DNA from: Planctomycetota bacterium
GTDB taxonomy: Bacteria; Planctomycetota; UBA1135; GCA-002686595
Direction: 5' to 3'
Length of the DNA: 45,947 nt
NCBI GenBank assembly: GCA_016795245.1
Contig: JAEUIA010000017.1
Span: 1 to 45,947, forward strand
Within the stretch, counting starts at the first letter, position 1, and each line of letters starts with the position of its first letter. Below the pieces are notes generated by a model. That model worked only from the letters and a program-made list of their open reading frames with translations. It ran no database searches and had not been told where the DNA came from. Positions 8,688 through 17,664 of this stretch are shown piece by piece. A program made the position numbers and the translations under genes.

Positions 8688-11321
8688 TCAAGGCACCACG
8701 AGGCGTGCCGTCTGGTTGGAGAGGATCTCGACTTCGCCCCTGAACGTCGGGCGCAGTTCGACGGACTTGAAGCGATCGGGCTGGTCGAGCTCGCTCTCGA
8801 GGCGCGTGAACTGCACGCGCACGGTGTACTTGCCGACCCCGACAGTGCCCAGGTCCAGCGTCGAGCTGTCCCAGATCAGGCCCCCGCGAGACCCCGTCTT
8901 TCCCGGAGTGCGAAACATGAGCGGACGCATGCTGCCGCTCTCGTGCTGCAGCGAGACGTTGAGCAGGCCTTCCTCCGGCGGCACCAGACTCGCCGGCAAT
9001 TGCAGCACGAGCGTGCCCGAGTCGATGTGGATCTCGCGCTCGATGCGGCCGCGCGGCGGGGCGGCGATGTCTTCCTCGGATTCCCAGACCAGCGCCCCCT
9101 TGTCCGTCTCGTGCACCAACAGTTGAATCCGTGCGCCGCCTTCGACTGTGCCCTCGCCGCGTCCGTCGGCGTCCGTCACCGCCAGCTTGGAGCCTGACCG
9201 AACATTGGGCTGAGAACTGCGCTGCACCACGACCTGCACGCGCGCTCCGGCGAGAGGCAGCCCGCCTTTGAAAACGCGCACGGCCACCGTGCACGGCGCC
9301 GAGCCGGTCGCGTCGAGCAAGATTTCGTGCACACCGCCTGGGATGACATCGACGCGCGGCAACTCCGGCGCGGGGGCGCCGAACACGAACCCTCTCTGTT
9401 CGGTATTGCGTTCCCAGACGGCGTAGAAGGTACCGGGCTCGAGCGCGCGGAACTCGAATCTACCGTCGGCACCCGAAGGCACGGTCTGGCGCGATCGTCC
9501 CACGTTCGCGGTCTGCGAGCGCGCGTGCGGCGGGTGCAGTCGGACGATGAAATCGAGCGGCGATTCGCCCTCGGGCACCAACAACCGTCCACGCACGATC
9601 CCGCCGAGCGCCAGGTGCACGTCGCCGAGCTCCAATGTCTGGCCGGCGCTCACGCGCAGTTCACGCACCCAGGTGTAGGCCGCATCGCGCTGCTCGAGGG
9701 CGAGCGCGTAGGTGCCCGTCGCGAGGCGGTCGAAGCGAATCGCGCCGTCTTCCGCCGTGAACCCCACGCGCGAGCGACCGAGGTAGCCGCGCAAGTCGTT
9801 GACTGCTTCCGATGAATAGCCGCCGGGTGTTCCCACTGCGCGACCGTCCTTCGTGCTCAGACTCTCGCGCATCAGCGTCGCGCGCACGGATTCGGCCGGC
9901 TGTCCGCCGATCCACACGCGGGCTTTGAGGACGCCTTCAGGCGCAAGCGCGATCGTCTGCGTGTCCGCCGAGCCCGGATCGAGCGCGACATCGATCTCGC
10001 AGGGCGCGAAGCCGGGGGCATCCACGGTCACCTGTGTCGTCCCCGGTTCGGCAGGAAGCTGCGCGTTGACGCCTGCGTGATCTGCGATCACGAGATCGTC
10101 ACTGGGGGGAATGTCGGCGGCTCCCGGACGCCGCTTGCGGACTTCGATGCCGAAGCGCTCGATCGGCGCGCCCGACATGGCCTCGGTGACGCGGAAAGTC
10201 ATGCGCGCCTTGGGCGCGAGGACGATGCGCACGCCGGTCGTGCCCGGTGCGAACTGCAGGGTCGAGAAAGTCGGGTCCGCGGGACCTGCCCACGCATCCG
10301 TTCCGGCGACGGAGAGTGTGTGTGCTGTTGCGAACTCGAGATACACGCGGAATGTTCCGTCCGCCTCCGTCATGGCGAAGCGTCGCGTCGGAGAGTTGAG
10401 CGGCTGCGCACGGACACTGATCCTCGGGACGGCGTTCCCGTCGGAATCGACGACGATGCCGGAGATCGTGGAGCCGCCGAGCGGCTGCAGCACGACCGCG
10501 GGCACTTCGGTGCTGCGACCCGTTGGGGCGTCGACCGGCAATTGATCGACCCGCGTGTGACCCTCGGCGTCGATCGAGAGCAGGCGCGGCCCGGCTTTCA
10601 GGTTCGGAATCGTGAAGAATCCGCTCGCGTCGGTGCGCACGGGCACGGCGCGCGGTTCACCTTCGACGATCTGGGCCATGACCGATGCGTTCGCGATCGG
10701 AGTCCCCGCGGGCCCGACGACGAAACCGAAAAGCTCGGCGCCCGCGAGCACGCGCAGGTCGCCGAGGTCGTTGTCCCCGGGTTCGATTCGTTCGCGCGTG
10801 AGCGACATCATCCCGAATTCAACTTCGAGCCTGCGGTAGAGACCGGGCGGTTCGACGACGAGCGTCGCGAACGCGGTCGTGGGCACGGGTGCCTCGAACG
10901 CGAAGGTTCCGTCGGTCGCACTGGACGCGACGAGTTCTCCAGAACGGCCGTCTTGGGACCGTGTCGACTCCAATTCCTCGCGACTCGACCAGCGTCCCTG
11001 GCTGGACGAGAGCCGCAGCCGGGCGCCCGCGAGCGGAGTCCCGCTGTCGTCGACGACGCGTCCGAAAATGCGCGAGCGCGGACCGGTCCGTGTGCGCGCA
11101 GTCGCAACTCCCGCCGCTTCGGGGACCACGGCTTCACTGCGGAGACTCGCGGCGGAGGTCTCTGCCTGTGGAACTGCGTGCAATTCCACTTGTCGATCCC
11201 CGACGCCGTGCACGACCTCGCGGCTCAGGTCCGGCCGGGCCTCCGGTCTACCTGAAGCCCACCACACGAGTGCACCGAAGAGCAGCGCGAGGACGACGGT
11301 GATCGGAATGAGCTTGCGCAT
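8688..11321 (-). CDS. Membrane-anchored protein with carboxypeptidase-regulatory-like repeats
   Basis: 877 residues. One N-terminal hydrophobic helix (ITVVLALLFGALVWWASG, about residues 7-24) anchors the chain. A Pro/Ala/Arg-rich linker leads to a string of Ig-like carboxypeptidase regulatory-like domains. These are recognisable by RIFGRVVDDSGTPLAGARL near 84, LFGFVVGPAGTPIANASV near 200, ISGIVVDSDGNAVPRISV near 280, and later LKARVWIGGQPAESVRA, IVRGRLLVPEGESPLDF and VAVRVFKGGLPLAGARV. No peptidase catalytic domain is visible. The protein is probably a periplasm-facing scaffold; such long proteins are frequent in Planctomycetota and Myxococcota. It heads a two-gene minus-strand unit with the DUF4185 protein. 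The region upstream (11322-11638) is shared with the divergent receiver gene and must hold the promoters for both. Confidence 0.7.
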   Translation of the reverse strand: MRKLIPITVVLALLFGALVWWASGRPEARPDLSREVVHGVGDRQVELHAVPQAETSAASLRSEAVVPEAAGVATARTRTGPRSRIFGRVVDDSGTPLAGARLRLSSSQGRWSSREELESTRSQDGRSGELVASSATDGTFAFEAPVPTTAFATLVVEPPGLYRRLEVEFGMMSLTRERIEPGDNDLGDLRVLAGAELFGFVVGPAGTPIANASVMAQIVEGEPRAVPVRTDASGFFTIPNLKAGPRLLSIDAEGHTRVDQLPVDAPTGRSTEVPAVVLQPLGGSTISGIVVDSDGNAVPRISVRAQPLNSPTRRFAMTEADGTFRVYLEFATAHTLSVAGTDAWAGPADPTFSTLQFAPGTTGVRIVLAPKARMTFRVTEAMSGAPIERFGIEVRKRRPGAADIPPSDDLVIADHAGVNAQLPAEPGTTQVTVDAPGFAPCEIDVALDPGSADTQTIALAPEGVLKARVWIGGQPAESVRATLMRESLSTKDGRAVGTPGGYSSEAVNDLRGYLGRSRVGFTAEDGAIRFDRLATGTYALALEQRDAAYTWVRELRVSAGQTLELGDVHLALGGIVRGRLLVPEGESPLDFIVRLHPPHARSQTANVGRSRQTVPSGADGRFEFRALEPGTFYAVWERNTEQRGFVFGAPAPELPRVDVIPGGVHEILLDATGSAPCTVAVRVFKGGLPLAGARVQVVVQRSSQPNVRSGSKLAVTDADGRGEGTVEGGARIQLLVHETDKGALVWESEEDIAAPPRGRIEREIHIDSGTLVLQLPASLVPPEEGLLNVSLQHESGSMRPLMFRTPGKTGSRGGLIWDSSTLDLGTVGVGKYTVRVQFTRLESELDQPDRFKSVELRPTFRGEVEILSNQTARLVVP

Positions 11322-11638
11322 GGTTGTGGGCGGAGGGCGACGAAGCGCGGTAGGCGAGGCTCTGTGGCCGGGTGGGGCCGAGCGCTGGCGCCGAGGACAA
11401 AGCTCTCAGGGATCTCGCTCTAGTCCCATTCTTCCCGCGCGGACGGCCCTCGTCCATCGGGGGAGCGAATCTGCCGAGCGACATCCCAAGCGACTGAGAT
11501 ATCCCAGCGCCAGGCCGCTGACGCTGGTGATAGCGAGCGATCGAGCAGCCGCGGAATTGGAGAGGTCTCAAGCGCGCGGTGCGACTGGCGCGATACTCCT
11601 CACGAGCGTTCACACGTTGGATTGCGGGCGAACCAAAA

Positions 11639-12040
11639 GTGCGGCAGAACTCACCCCAAGACCACGAATCGCGGAAGACCATCATCGTCACCGACGACGA
11701 TCCCTCCGTCCGCAGCGTCATCCGTTTCGCCCTCGAGTCGCGCGGGTACGGCGTCATCGAAGCTTCCGACGGGAGCGAGGTGTTGCGCCTTTCCGAGTTG
11801 AGGACCGCCAGTCTGCTCATCACCGACATCGTGATGCCCAACGTCGAGGGCACCGAGTTGATCATGCAGGTGCGTCGCTCTCGTCCGGAACTACCGATCT
11901 TGGCGCTCAGCGGAGGACCCAGCATGGGGCGCGACGTCTACCTGACTGTCGCGTCCAAGGTGGGGGCACAGCGCACGCTCGCCAAGCCTTTCGCGCCCAG
12001 CGTGTTGTTGCAAGTTGTGCACGAACTACTCGGAGATTGA
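11639..12040 (+). CDS. Stand-alone response-regulator receiver protein
   Basis: 133 residues from GTG 11639; an in-frame GTG at 11579 would add 20 residues that look non-conserved. A single receiver domain fills the protein: acidic pocket VTDDDPS (residues 17-23), phospho-acceptor Asp63 in LLITDIVMPNVEG, Ser in ILALSGG, and Lys in LAKPFAP. No output domain follows, so it resembles CheY- or Spo0F-like phosphotransfer receivers. The hybrid kinase gene ends 71 bases away on the opposite strand (convergent), which makes it a natural partner. It is divergent from the repeat-protein gene at 8688-11321. Confidence 0.8.
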   Translation: MRQNSPQDHESRKTIIVTDDDPSVRSVIRFALESRGYGVIEASDGSEVLRLSELRTASLLITDIVMPNVEGTELIMQVRRSRPELPILALSGGPSMGRDVYLTVASKVGAQRTLAKPFAPSVLLQVVHELLGD

Positions 12041-12111
12041 GCACGCCTCGCGGCGAATGCACTCACGCCGACTCGTGCAGCCGACGTTGTGCGCGCACCA
12101 GCGAATCCACG

Positions 12112-13911
12112 TTAGATCGAACGCGGCACGGGGGGGGCTCCTAGAACCTCGCGCACCTTGAGGGCCAGCGCTTCGGGCGAGAACGGCTTCTGCAGGAAGT
12201 AGACGCCCGGCTCCAAGACGCCGTGGTGGACGATGACGTCGTCCGTGTAACCCGACATGAAGAGTACGCGCAGCTGCGGGCGAACCGAGGTCGCGCGCGC
12301 AGCCAGGTCTCGACCGTTCACCTTCTGCATGATGACATCCGTCACCAGCAGATCGATCTTGTGCGGAGACTGTCTGCAGATCTGCAGGGCTTCCTCTCCG
12401 TCTTGAGCCGCGAGGACGCGATAGCCAGACGAATTCAAGATCTCGGCGACGACAGCGCGGGCTTGTTCGTCGTCCTCCGCCAACAGGATGGTCTCCGTTC
12501 CGCGCAATTCGGCGATGGGTGAAGGACGTGCAGCGGGCGTTTCGCGGGCAGCCTTTGCACGCGGGAAACAGATGCTGAAAGTCGTGCCCGCGCCCGGCGC
12601 ACTCTCGAGTCGGATCGTGCCCGCGCTCTGCTTCACGATGCCGAACACGGTGGACAGACCCAACCCCGTGCCCTTGCCGCGTTCCTTCGTGGTGAAGAAG
12701 GGCTCGAAGACGCGTGCTTCGGTGGCTCGGTCCATACCGATGCCAGTATCCCTGACCGCGAGCAGCACCTGTGCACCTGGTGCGCTCTCGCCGTGCTCGC
12801 GCCCCCAATCTTCATCCGCTGCGATGTTCGCTGTCGTGATCGTGATCGTGCCGCCGTCCGGCATCGCATCGCGCGCGTTCACGACGAGATTCATGAGCAC
12901 CTGCTCGATCTGGCCGCGATCGGCCAGGACCAGCCCCAGATCGAGAGCTGCGTCCGTGCGCAGTTCGATGTCCTCGCCGATGAGGCGCGCGAGCATTCCG
13001 TGCATGCCGGCGACGATCTCGTTGAGGTCCACGAGTGTCGGGTCGAGCACCTGTTGACGGCTGAACGCCAGCAATTGGCGCGTCAAATTCGCAGCACGTT
13101 CGCCGGCGCGTCGAATCTCAGCGATTCCATCCCGCATGGGGTGTCCCGGTCCGACCTCATCCTCCAGGAACTCGCAGTGCCCCATGATCACCAGCAGCAA
13201 GTTGTTGAAGTCATGCGCGATTCCGCCGGCGAGTCGGCCGATGGCCTCCAGCTTCTGGTTCTGGCGAAACTGCTCCTCGGTCCTCTGCAGGTCCTCGTGT
13301 GCGCGCTGCAATTCGATTCCGCGCGCTTCGACACGTGCTTCGAGTTCGGTCTGCAACTCGCGCAGCTGGCGATTGACCACCTGGATTTCCTGCGCGCGCC
13401 GGTAGACCTCTGCGCCCATCGTCTCCATGCGAGTCGTCAGATCCGCAGTGATCTTCTCACGCTCGCTGCCTTCCTGTTGCAGACGAACGAACGCGGTCAC
13501 GTCCTCGACCTTGTGGATGATGTAGGCGACCTGGCCGTCGGGGCCTGCCACCGGATAGTTGGCCGGGCTCCAGTAGCGTTCCTCGAACGCGCCGCCTTCG
13601 GACTCCGGGCGGCGAATGTCGTACTTCTGAACGGCCATCACGTTCGGGCGCCCATCTGCGAGAACGCGTCGAAGCGAAGCTGTGAGATTGCTCTCACCCG
13701 AGGCCTGCAGGTCAGCCGGGTTGTCCGGAAAGACCTCGAACAGCCGGCGCCCCAGGATGGACGCGCGCTGCGTCATCGTGGCTCGCAGATAGGCATCGCT
13801 CACCGCGACGATCTGGAGATTGGGTGACAGCACCAGGTACGAACCCGGCGCCGACTCGAAGAGCAGTCGAAAGTCAGGAGCGTTGTGTCCAGGCGAGTCC
13901 GGCATGCGCAT
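12112..13911 (-). CDS. PAS hybrid sensor histidine kinase with C-terminal receiver
   Basis: 599 residues with no membrane helix, so cytoplasmic. Residues 10-140 form a PAS-type sensor (FRLLFESAPGSYLVLSPNLQ, then FEERYWSPANYPV). Residues 145-220 are a long coiled coil. The phosphoacceptor His233 is in GGIAHDFNNLLL. The ATPase boxes follow: N box NLVVNARDAMPDGG (341-354), G1 DTGIGM (388-393) and G2 GKGTGLGLS (412-420). The receiver at 473-590 has AEDDE, Asp525 in LLVTDVIMQ, and Lys575 in LQKPF. All residues needed for phosphorelay are present. The AHDFNN H-box and hybrid layout match a widespread soluble PAS-kinase group. The signal cannot be read from the sequence. The neighbouring receiver (11639-12040) and FixJ-type regulator (13989-14618) are candidate partners. 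Confidence 0.88.
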   Translation of the reverse strand: MRMPDSPGHNAPDFRLLFESAPGSYLVLSPNLQIVAVSDAYLRATMTQRASILGRRLFEVFPDNPADLQASGESNLTASLRRVLADGRPNVMAVQKYDIRRPESEGGAFEERYWSPANYPVAGPDGQVAYIIHKVEDVTAFVRLQQEGSEREKITADLTTRMETMGAEVYRRAQEIQVVNRQLRELQTELEARVEARGIELQRAHEDLQRTEEQFRQNQKLEAIGRLAGGIAHDFNNLLLVIMGHCEFLEDEVGPGHPMRDGIAEIRRAGERAANLTRQLLAFSRQQVLDPTLVDLNEIVAGMHGMLARLIGEDIELRTDAALDLGLVLADRGQIEQVLMNLVVNARDAMPDGGTITITTANIAADEDWGREHGESAPGAQVLLAVRDTGIGMDRATEARVFEPFFTTKERGKGTGLGLSTVFGIVKQSAGTIRLESAPGAGTTFSICFPRAKAARETPAARPSPIAELRGTETILLAEDDEQARAVVAEILNSSGYRVLAAQDGEEALQICRQSPHKIDLLVTDVIMQKVNGRDLAARATSVRPQLRVLFMSGYTDDVIVHHGVLEPGVYFLQKPFSPEALALKVREVLGAPPVPRSI

Positions 13912-13988
13912 CTACATTCGAATCGACGCAGGCTGGGCGCGGCCCAGCAGCGACGGAATCATACAAGAGCGAGGACGCGCCTCCCGGG

Positions 13989-14618
13989 TCAGGGGTCGCG
14001 CTTCGTGAGGTCGATCGCGGCCAGGGTGAGCTTGCGCGCCAGATCGGCGACGTTGGAAGCCTGCATCTTGCGCAGGATCGCAGAGCGGTGGTGGTCGATC
14101 GTGCGCGGGGAGACATGCAGCAGCCGGGCGATCTCCTTCGACGACAGCCCCTCGAGCAACATTCGCGCGATCTCGGCCTCACGCGCGGTGAACGATTCGA
14201 AGCGCGAGACGACCTCTGCGGCCTGGTGCTGGATCTCGCGCCGGCGAGTTCCCTCCTCGAGTGCCTTGTGCACGGTCGCCACCAGCTTTTCGCGCCCGAC
14301 CGGCTTCTCGAGGAAGTCGACCGCGCCCAGTTTCAGTGCTTGAACGGCGCTCGGTATGCTGCCGCTGCCGGAGACGTAGACGACGGGCGTGGTCGGGCTT
14401 TTCTCGCGCAGCCACTCCTGCAGCGCGAGCCCGCTGGACCACGGGAAGGTCAGGTCGAGCAGGATGCACCCGACCTCCTGGGCGTCAAACCCGGTCATCA
14501 GCGCCTCGATCGAGTGGAAGGCACGTGCCTCCACCCCGGCCGACTCGAGCATGCGGCACATGGTCGCCAGGCAGCTCTCGTCATCGTCGACGACGAGCGT
14601 GATGGCGTGGCTCTTCAT
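13989..14618 (-). CDS. FixJ/NarL-type response regulator (receiver plus LuxR helix-turn-helix)
   Basis: 209 residues from MKSHAITL; the longer open frame upstream is non-conserved. The receiver domain (5-125) has VVDDDE, phospho-acceptor Asp55 in CILLDLTFP, Ser in VYVSGSG and Lys in FLEKPVG. The stretch SIPSAVQALKLGAVDFLEKP is the typical FixJ-family pattern. The LuxR-type DNA-binding domain at about 140-205 has FTAREAEIARMLLEG and SSKEIARLLHVSPRTIDHHR. It is a transcription factor activated by phosphorylation. It lies 77 bases downstream of the hybrid kinase on the same strand but is transcribed first, so the two may form one unit. An inverted repeat at 14835-14852 in the gap upstream is a candidate operator. 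Confidence 0.85.
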   Translation of the reverse strand: MKSHAITLVVDDDESCLATMCRMLESAGVEARAFHSIEALMTGFDAQEVGCILLDLTFPWSSGLALQEWLREKSPTTPVVYVSGSGSIPSAVQALKLGAVDFLEKPVGREKLVATVHKALEEGTRRREIQHQAAEVVSRFESFTAREAEIARMLLEGLSSKEIARLLHVSPRTIDHHRSAILRKMQASNVADLARKLTLAAIDLTKRDP

Positions 14619-14973
14619 GGTGGGGGGAAAGGACGCACTGCGCGCGCCCCTCCGAAAAGACACACGCGGATGGGGGACCTTTTTCGGAAATTTCTGCGGG
14701 GCCGGTCGTCGAGGGCGCGCCAAGCGGTGGCGCGGACCCGGGTCACCGATCCGAGCCCCGCCGACTTCGAGAAACCCGAGCGCAGACGGTGAGCCCTTGA
14801 GCCTGGGGCCCGTGGGGCCAGGGGTGCAATCCAGATAGGTAACAATGCCTATAGGCTGCGGGGGCCGCGCCGGCCGACAACGGACCTGAACGCTATTCCC
14901 ACCGACCTGCGCCGCCCCCTCTCGATCAGCGTGCTCCCACACGAACGGGAGTCCGTTGAGAGGTCCAATCGCA
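14619..14973. other. Divergent intergenic region between FixJ-type regulator and HDOD gene
   Basis: These 355 bases contain the divergent promoters. Visible items are an AT-leaning run at 14680-14700 in an otherwise GC-rich stretch, a GC-rich imperfect hairpin around 14799-14822, and the dyad at 14835-14852. GAGAGG at 14958-14963 is the ribosome-binding site for the HDOD gene. No textbook -35/-10 pair was identified and no short gene was seen. Confidence 0.4.
14835..14852. promoter_or_regulatory. Inverted repeat, candidate operator
   Basis: ATAGG and CCTAT are separated by eight bases, in an AT-richer patch between two divergent signalling genes. The half-site spacing suits a dimeric regulator such as the adjacent FixJ-type protein, which would make autoregulation possible. 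Only a single site is seen, so this is suggestive rather than established. Confidence 0.3.
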
Positions 14974-15837
14974 ATGCCGTCCTGGAGCCCCGTGTCGACC
15001 CAATCTGGCCCTGATCGAACCACCAACCTGCGAATTCCGACCCTGCCGGATTCCGTGATGAAGATCCGCGCGCTCTTGCAGCGCGAAGACGTCGGGATCG
15101 GCGAGGTGTCGATCGCGCTGTCGAAGGATCCGCCGCTCGCGATCAAGGTGCTGCGCATCGCGAACAGCGTGCAGATCGGCGCGAGCGAACCGAAGACGTC
15201 GGTGCAGGCCGCTACGTCGATGCTCGGCTTGCGCGGCGTGGCTTCGGTCGTGCTGCGCGCCGGCTTGATCGCGCCGTTCGAACACCTGAAGGACGCCGAC
15301 GGGTTCAGTCTCAAGGATCTCTGGTGCCACTCGATCCTCGTGGGCCAGATCGCGGAGAACATCGCGCGCGCTTGCCGTCACCGCGGCTACGACATGATGC
15401 CGCAGGAGTACTACACCTGCGGATTGGTGCACGACATCGGGAAGATCATCCTGTACGACAACTTCGGCGACGAGTTCCTGCACGTCGTGCGCGAGAAGCC
15501 GGCCGACGTGTCCGACATCCAAGCCGAGTCGGCGGCGTTCCTCGGGCTCAATCACGCCGAGATCGGTGCGATGGCTGCGGAACTCTGGCTCTTGCCGCGC
15601 CCCGTGATCGACGTCGTGAAGTTCCACCATCGGCCGTTGGATCCGGGGTCCACGCCCGAGGTCGTCACCGTCGTGACGTGCGCCGATGAAATCGCCGATC
15701 TGGTCGAGGCCTATCCGGACGGGAAACCGCGCGACCTGGTCGCGAAACTGCGCACGGTACCTCCCGGTTGCACGCAGGAGATGCTGATCAAGGCTGTGAG
15801 CCTGGCGCTGGTCTTGAGGCCGACGATCGAGGTCTGA
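14974..15837 (+). CDS. HDOD-domain signalling protein
   Basis: 287 residues from ATG 14974, which has GAGAGG about 11 bases upstream; a TTG at 14956 is the alternative. Almost the whole chain is an HDOD domain. It has the N-terminal element LRIPTLPDSVMKIRALLQ, the typical ISKDP-like segment (IALSKDPPLAIKVLRIANS), and GVASVVLRAG. The HD pair is retained in GLVHDIGKIILYDNF, and a later FHHRP is present. HDOD proteins are cytoplasmic relatives of HD phosphohydrolases. They usually act as regulatory or c-di-GMP-linked signalling adaptors, and many have lost catalysis. Keeping HD makes phosphohydrolase activity possible here. The gene is divergent from the FixJ-type regulator, which suggests it belongs to the same signalling block. 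Confidence 0.82.
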   Translation: MPSWSPVSTQSGPDRTTNLRIPTLPDSVMKIRALLQREDVGIGEVSIALSKDPPLAIKVLRIANSVQIGASEPKTSVQAATSMLGLRGVASVVLRAGLIAPFEHLKDADGFSLKDLWCHSILVGQIAENIARACRHRGYDMMPQEYYTCGLVHDIGKIILYDNFGDEFLHVVREKPADVSDIQAESAAFLGLNHAEIGAMAAELWLLPRPVIDVVKFHHRPLDPGSTPEVVTVVTCADEIADLVEAYPDGKPRDLVAKLRTVPPGCTQEMLIKAVSLALVLRPTIEV

Positions 15838-15983
15838 GGCTTGCTTGCGCGTCAACGCGCGCGCTGCCTCGACAGACCTGTCCCGTGCGAACGCGAGCAG
15901 CACCGTGCGCTGTTTCGCCGTTCTCTACCGGCCATGCCAGGCGTCGTGCGCGTCCGCACGAGGTGCGTCTGACGGTCACAAAC

Positions 15984-15999
15984 CTTCTGCTTGCAGAAG
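15984..15999 (-). terminator. Candidate terminator of the tRNA unit
   Basis: A perfect 7-bp stem (CTTCTGC/GCAGAAG) with a two-base gap, or a 6-bp stem with a four-base loop, begins 17 bases past the tRNA-Arg CCA end on the minus strand. It is followed by GGTTTGTG, a weak U run. It probably ends the tRNA-Pro/tRNA-Arg transcript. Confidence 0.45.
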
Positions 16000-16016
16000 C
16001 ATGTCTGGGTGTGCGA

Positions 16017-16093
<77 letters not shown>

Positions 16094-16122
16094 GATTGAT
16101 GCAGGCCGTTCCGCCGGAGAAA

Positions 16123-16198
16123 TGGTCGGGGAGATGGGACTCGAACCCACGACTCGAAGCACCCAAAGCTTCGCCTCTACCAACTGAGGTACTCCCCG
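16123..16198 (-). tRNA. tRNA-Pro (anticodon TGG), CCA encoded
   Basis: On the minus strand the gene starts CGGGGAG at 16198. It has D-arm CCTC/GAGG, anticodon stem GAAGC/GCTTC with loop TTTGGGT (anticodon TGG), T-arm GTGGG-TTCGAGT-CCCAT, acceptor CTCCCCG, discriminator A and an encoded CCA. The first base C is normal for tRNA-Pro. A TTGACG at 16237-16232 (minus) is placed 34-39 bases upstream, as expected for a -35 box of a short-leader tRNA promoter. The matching -10 is poor. Confidence 0.95.
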
Positions 16199-16362
16199 CG
16201 CCTTCCTCGTTCGGAGGGCGAAGGAGGGTAGCGTCAAGGACGCACCACGGCGAGTTCCGAGCGCGCGCAGTTCCAAGGCGGCTCGCGCGAGGGTAGCCTG
16301 TGCGGCTCGCTTCGTGGCGGTCGCAGCAGGTGCGGCGCGCGCACGGAGCCCATAGCAACACG

Positions 16363-17664
16363 ATGAAGGTCCTGGTCGTAGGCGCCGGCGGGCGTGAGCA
16401 CGCGCTGTGCTGGAAACTCGCGCAATCGCCGCTCAAGCCGGAGATCGTGTGCGTGCCCGGCAACGTCGGCACGGCGACGGTGGCGCGCAACGTCGCGCTC
16501 AAGGTCACCGACGTCGCCGGAATCGTGAAGCTGGCGCAGAAGGAAGCCGTCGACCTCGTCGTCATCGGCCCCGAGGATCCGCTCGTGCTCGGTCTCGCCG
16601 ACAAGCTGCGCGCGGCCGGCATCCACACGTTCGGGCCCGGTGCCGCCGGCGCGCGGCTCGAAGGGTCGAAGGTGTTCACCAAGGATCTGCTCGACAAGCA
16701 CCGCATCCCGACCGCGACCTTCAAGCGCTTCGATCGTTCGGGTGCCGCCAAGTCGTACCTCGAAGGCTGCACCACCTGGCCGCAAGTCGTGAAGGCCGAC
16801 GGGCTCGCGGCTGGCAAGGGTGTGTTCGTGTGCCACGACGCGAAGTCGGCCTGCACCGCCGTCGACGAAGTGATGGAAAAGAAAACGCTCGGGTCCGCCG
16901 GCGCGCAGATCGTCGTCGAGGAGTTCCTCGTCGGCGAAGAAGCCTCCGTGCTCGCGATCACCGACGGCGAGACGATCCTGATCCTCGAACCGGTCATGGA
17001 CCACAAGCAGGTCGGCGACAACGACACCGGCCCCAACACCGGCGGCATGGGTGTGTTCTCGCCCGTGCCCACGTTGACGAAGCGCCTGCAACGGCAAGTC
17101 GAACAGCGCATCCTCGTGCCCGCCGTGCACGCGTTGCGCCGCGAAGAGATCGAATTCCGCGGCGTCCTGTTCGTCGGCATCATGATCACCGACAGCGGCC
17201 CCAAGGTGCTCGAGTTCAACACGCGCTTCGGCGACCCCGAATGCCAGGCGCTCATGCGCCGCATGAAGAGCGATCTGTTGCCGATCCTCGACGCCACCGC
17301 GCGCGGCAAGCTCTCCGACATCCAAGAACCGCACTGGGATCCCCGCGTGTGCGTCGGCGTCGTCGCGGCGGCTCAAGGTTACCCTGGAAACGTGCGCAAG
17401 AACGACGTGATCGACGGGCTGGAGGACGCCGAAATCGTGCCCGAGGCCGTCGTGTTCCACGCGGGCACCGCTAGATCGATGCGCGGCGAGATCGTGACCG
17501 CGGGCGGGCGAGTGTTGTGCGTGACGGCGCTGGGGGACGACATCACGGCGGCGCGCAAGAGCGCGTACGACGCCTACGACCGCGTGCGCTTCGAAGGCAA
17601 GTTCTGCCGCCGCGACATCGGCGTGCGCCGGCGCGTCGAACCGGAGGAATCGAGCCGCCCGTGA
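16363..17664 (+). CDS. purD: Phosphoribosylamine-glycine ligase (GAR synthetase)
   Basis: 433 residues, the usual PurD length. The enzyme joins glycine to phosphoribosylamine with ATP, the second step of purine synthesis, in the cytoplasm. N-terminal MKVLVVGAGGREHAL is the family start motif. The ATP-grasp region shows KADGLAAGKGVFVC and IVVEEFLVGEEASVLAI, then NTGGMGVFSP, FRGVLFVGIMI, and VLEFNTRFGDPECQ with the metal-binding Glu and Asn. ATG 16363 is chosen because the upstream frame has no conserved sequence. The stop overlaps the GTG start of the fur-family gene by four bases (GTGA), so the two are translationally coupled. purL and purQ are about 7 kb away on the opposite strand. Confidence 0.96.
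   Translation: MKVLVVGAGGREHALCWKLAQSPLKPEIVCVPGNVGTATVARNVALKVTDVAGIVKLAQKEAVDLVVIGPEDPLVLGLADKLRAAGIHTFGPGAAGARLEGSKVFTKDLLDKHRIPTATFKRFDRSGAAKSYLEGCTTWPQVVKADGLAAGKGVFVCHDAKSACTAVDEVMEKKTLGSAGAQIVVEEFLVGEEASVLAITDGETILILEPVMDHKQVGDNDTGPNTGGMGVFSPVPTLTKRLQRQVEQRILVPAVHALRREEIEFRGVLFVGIMITDSGPKVLEFNTRFGDPECQALMRRMKSDLLPILDATARGKLSDIQEPHWDPRVCVGVVAAAQGYPGNVRKNDVIDGLEDAEIVPEAVVFHAGTARSMRGEIVTAGGRVLCVTALGDDITAARKSAYDAYDRVRFEGKFCRRDIGVRRRVEPEESSRP

Noticed and set aside
8688..9294. N-terminal extension of the DUF4185 protein
   Set aside because: It overlaps the repeat-protein gene in another frame, is Arg-rich and lacks any domain; the export signal starts at 8667.
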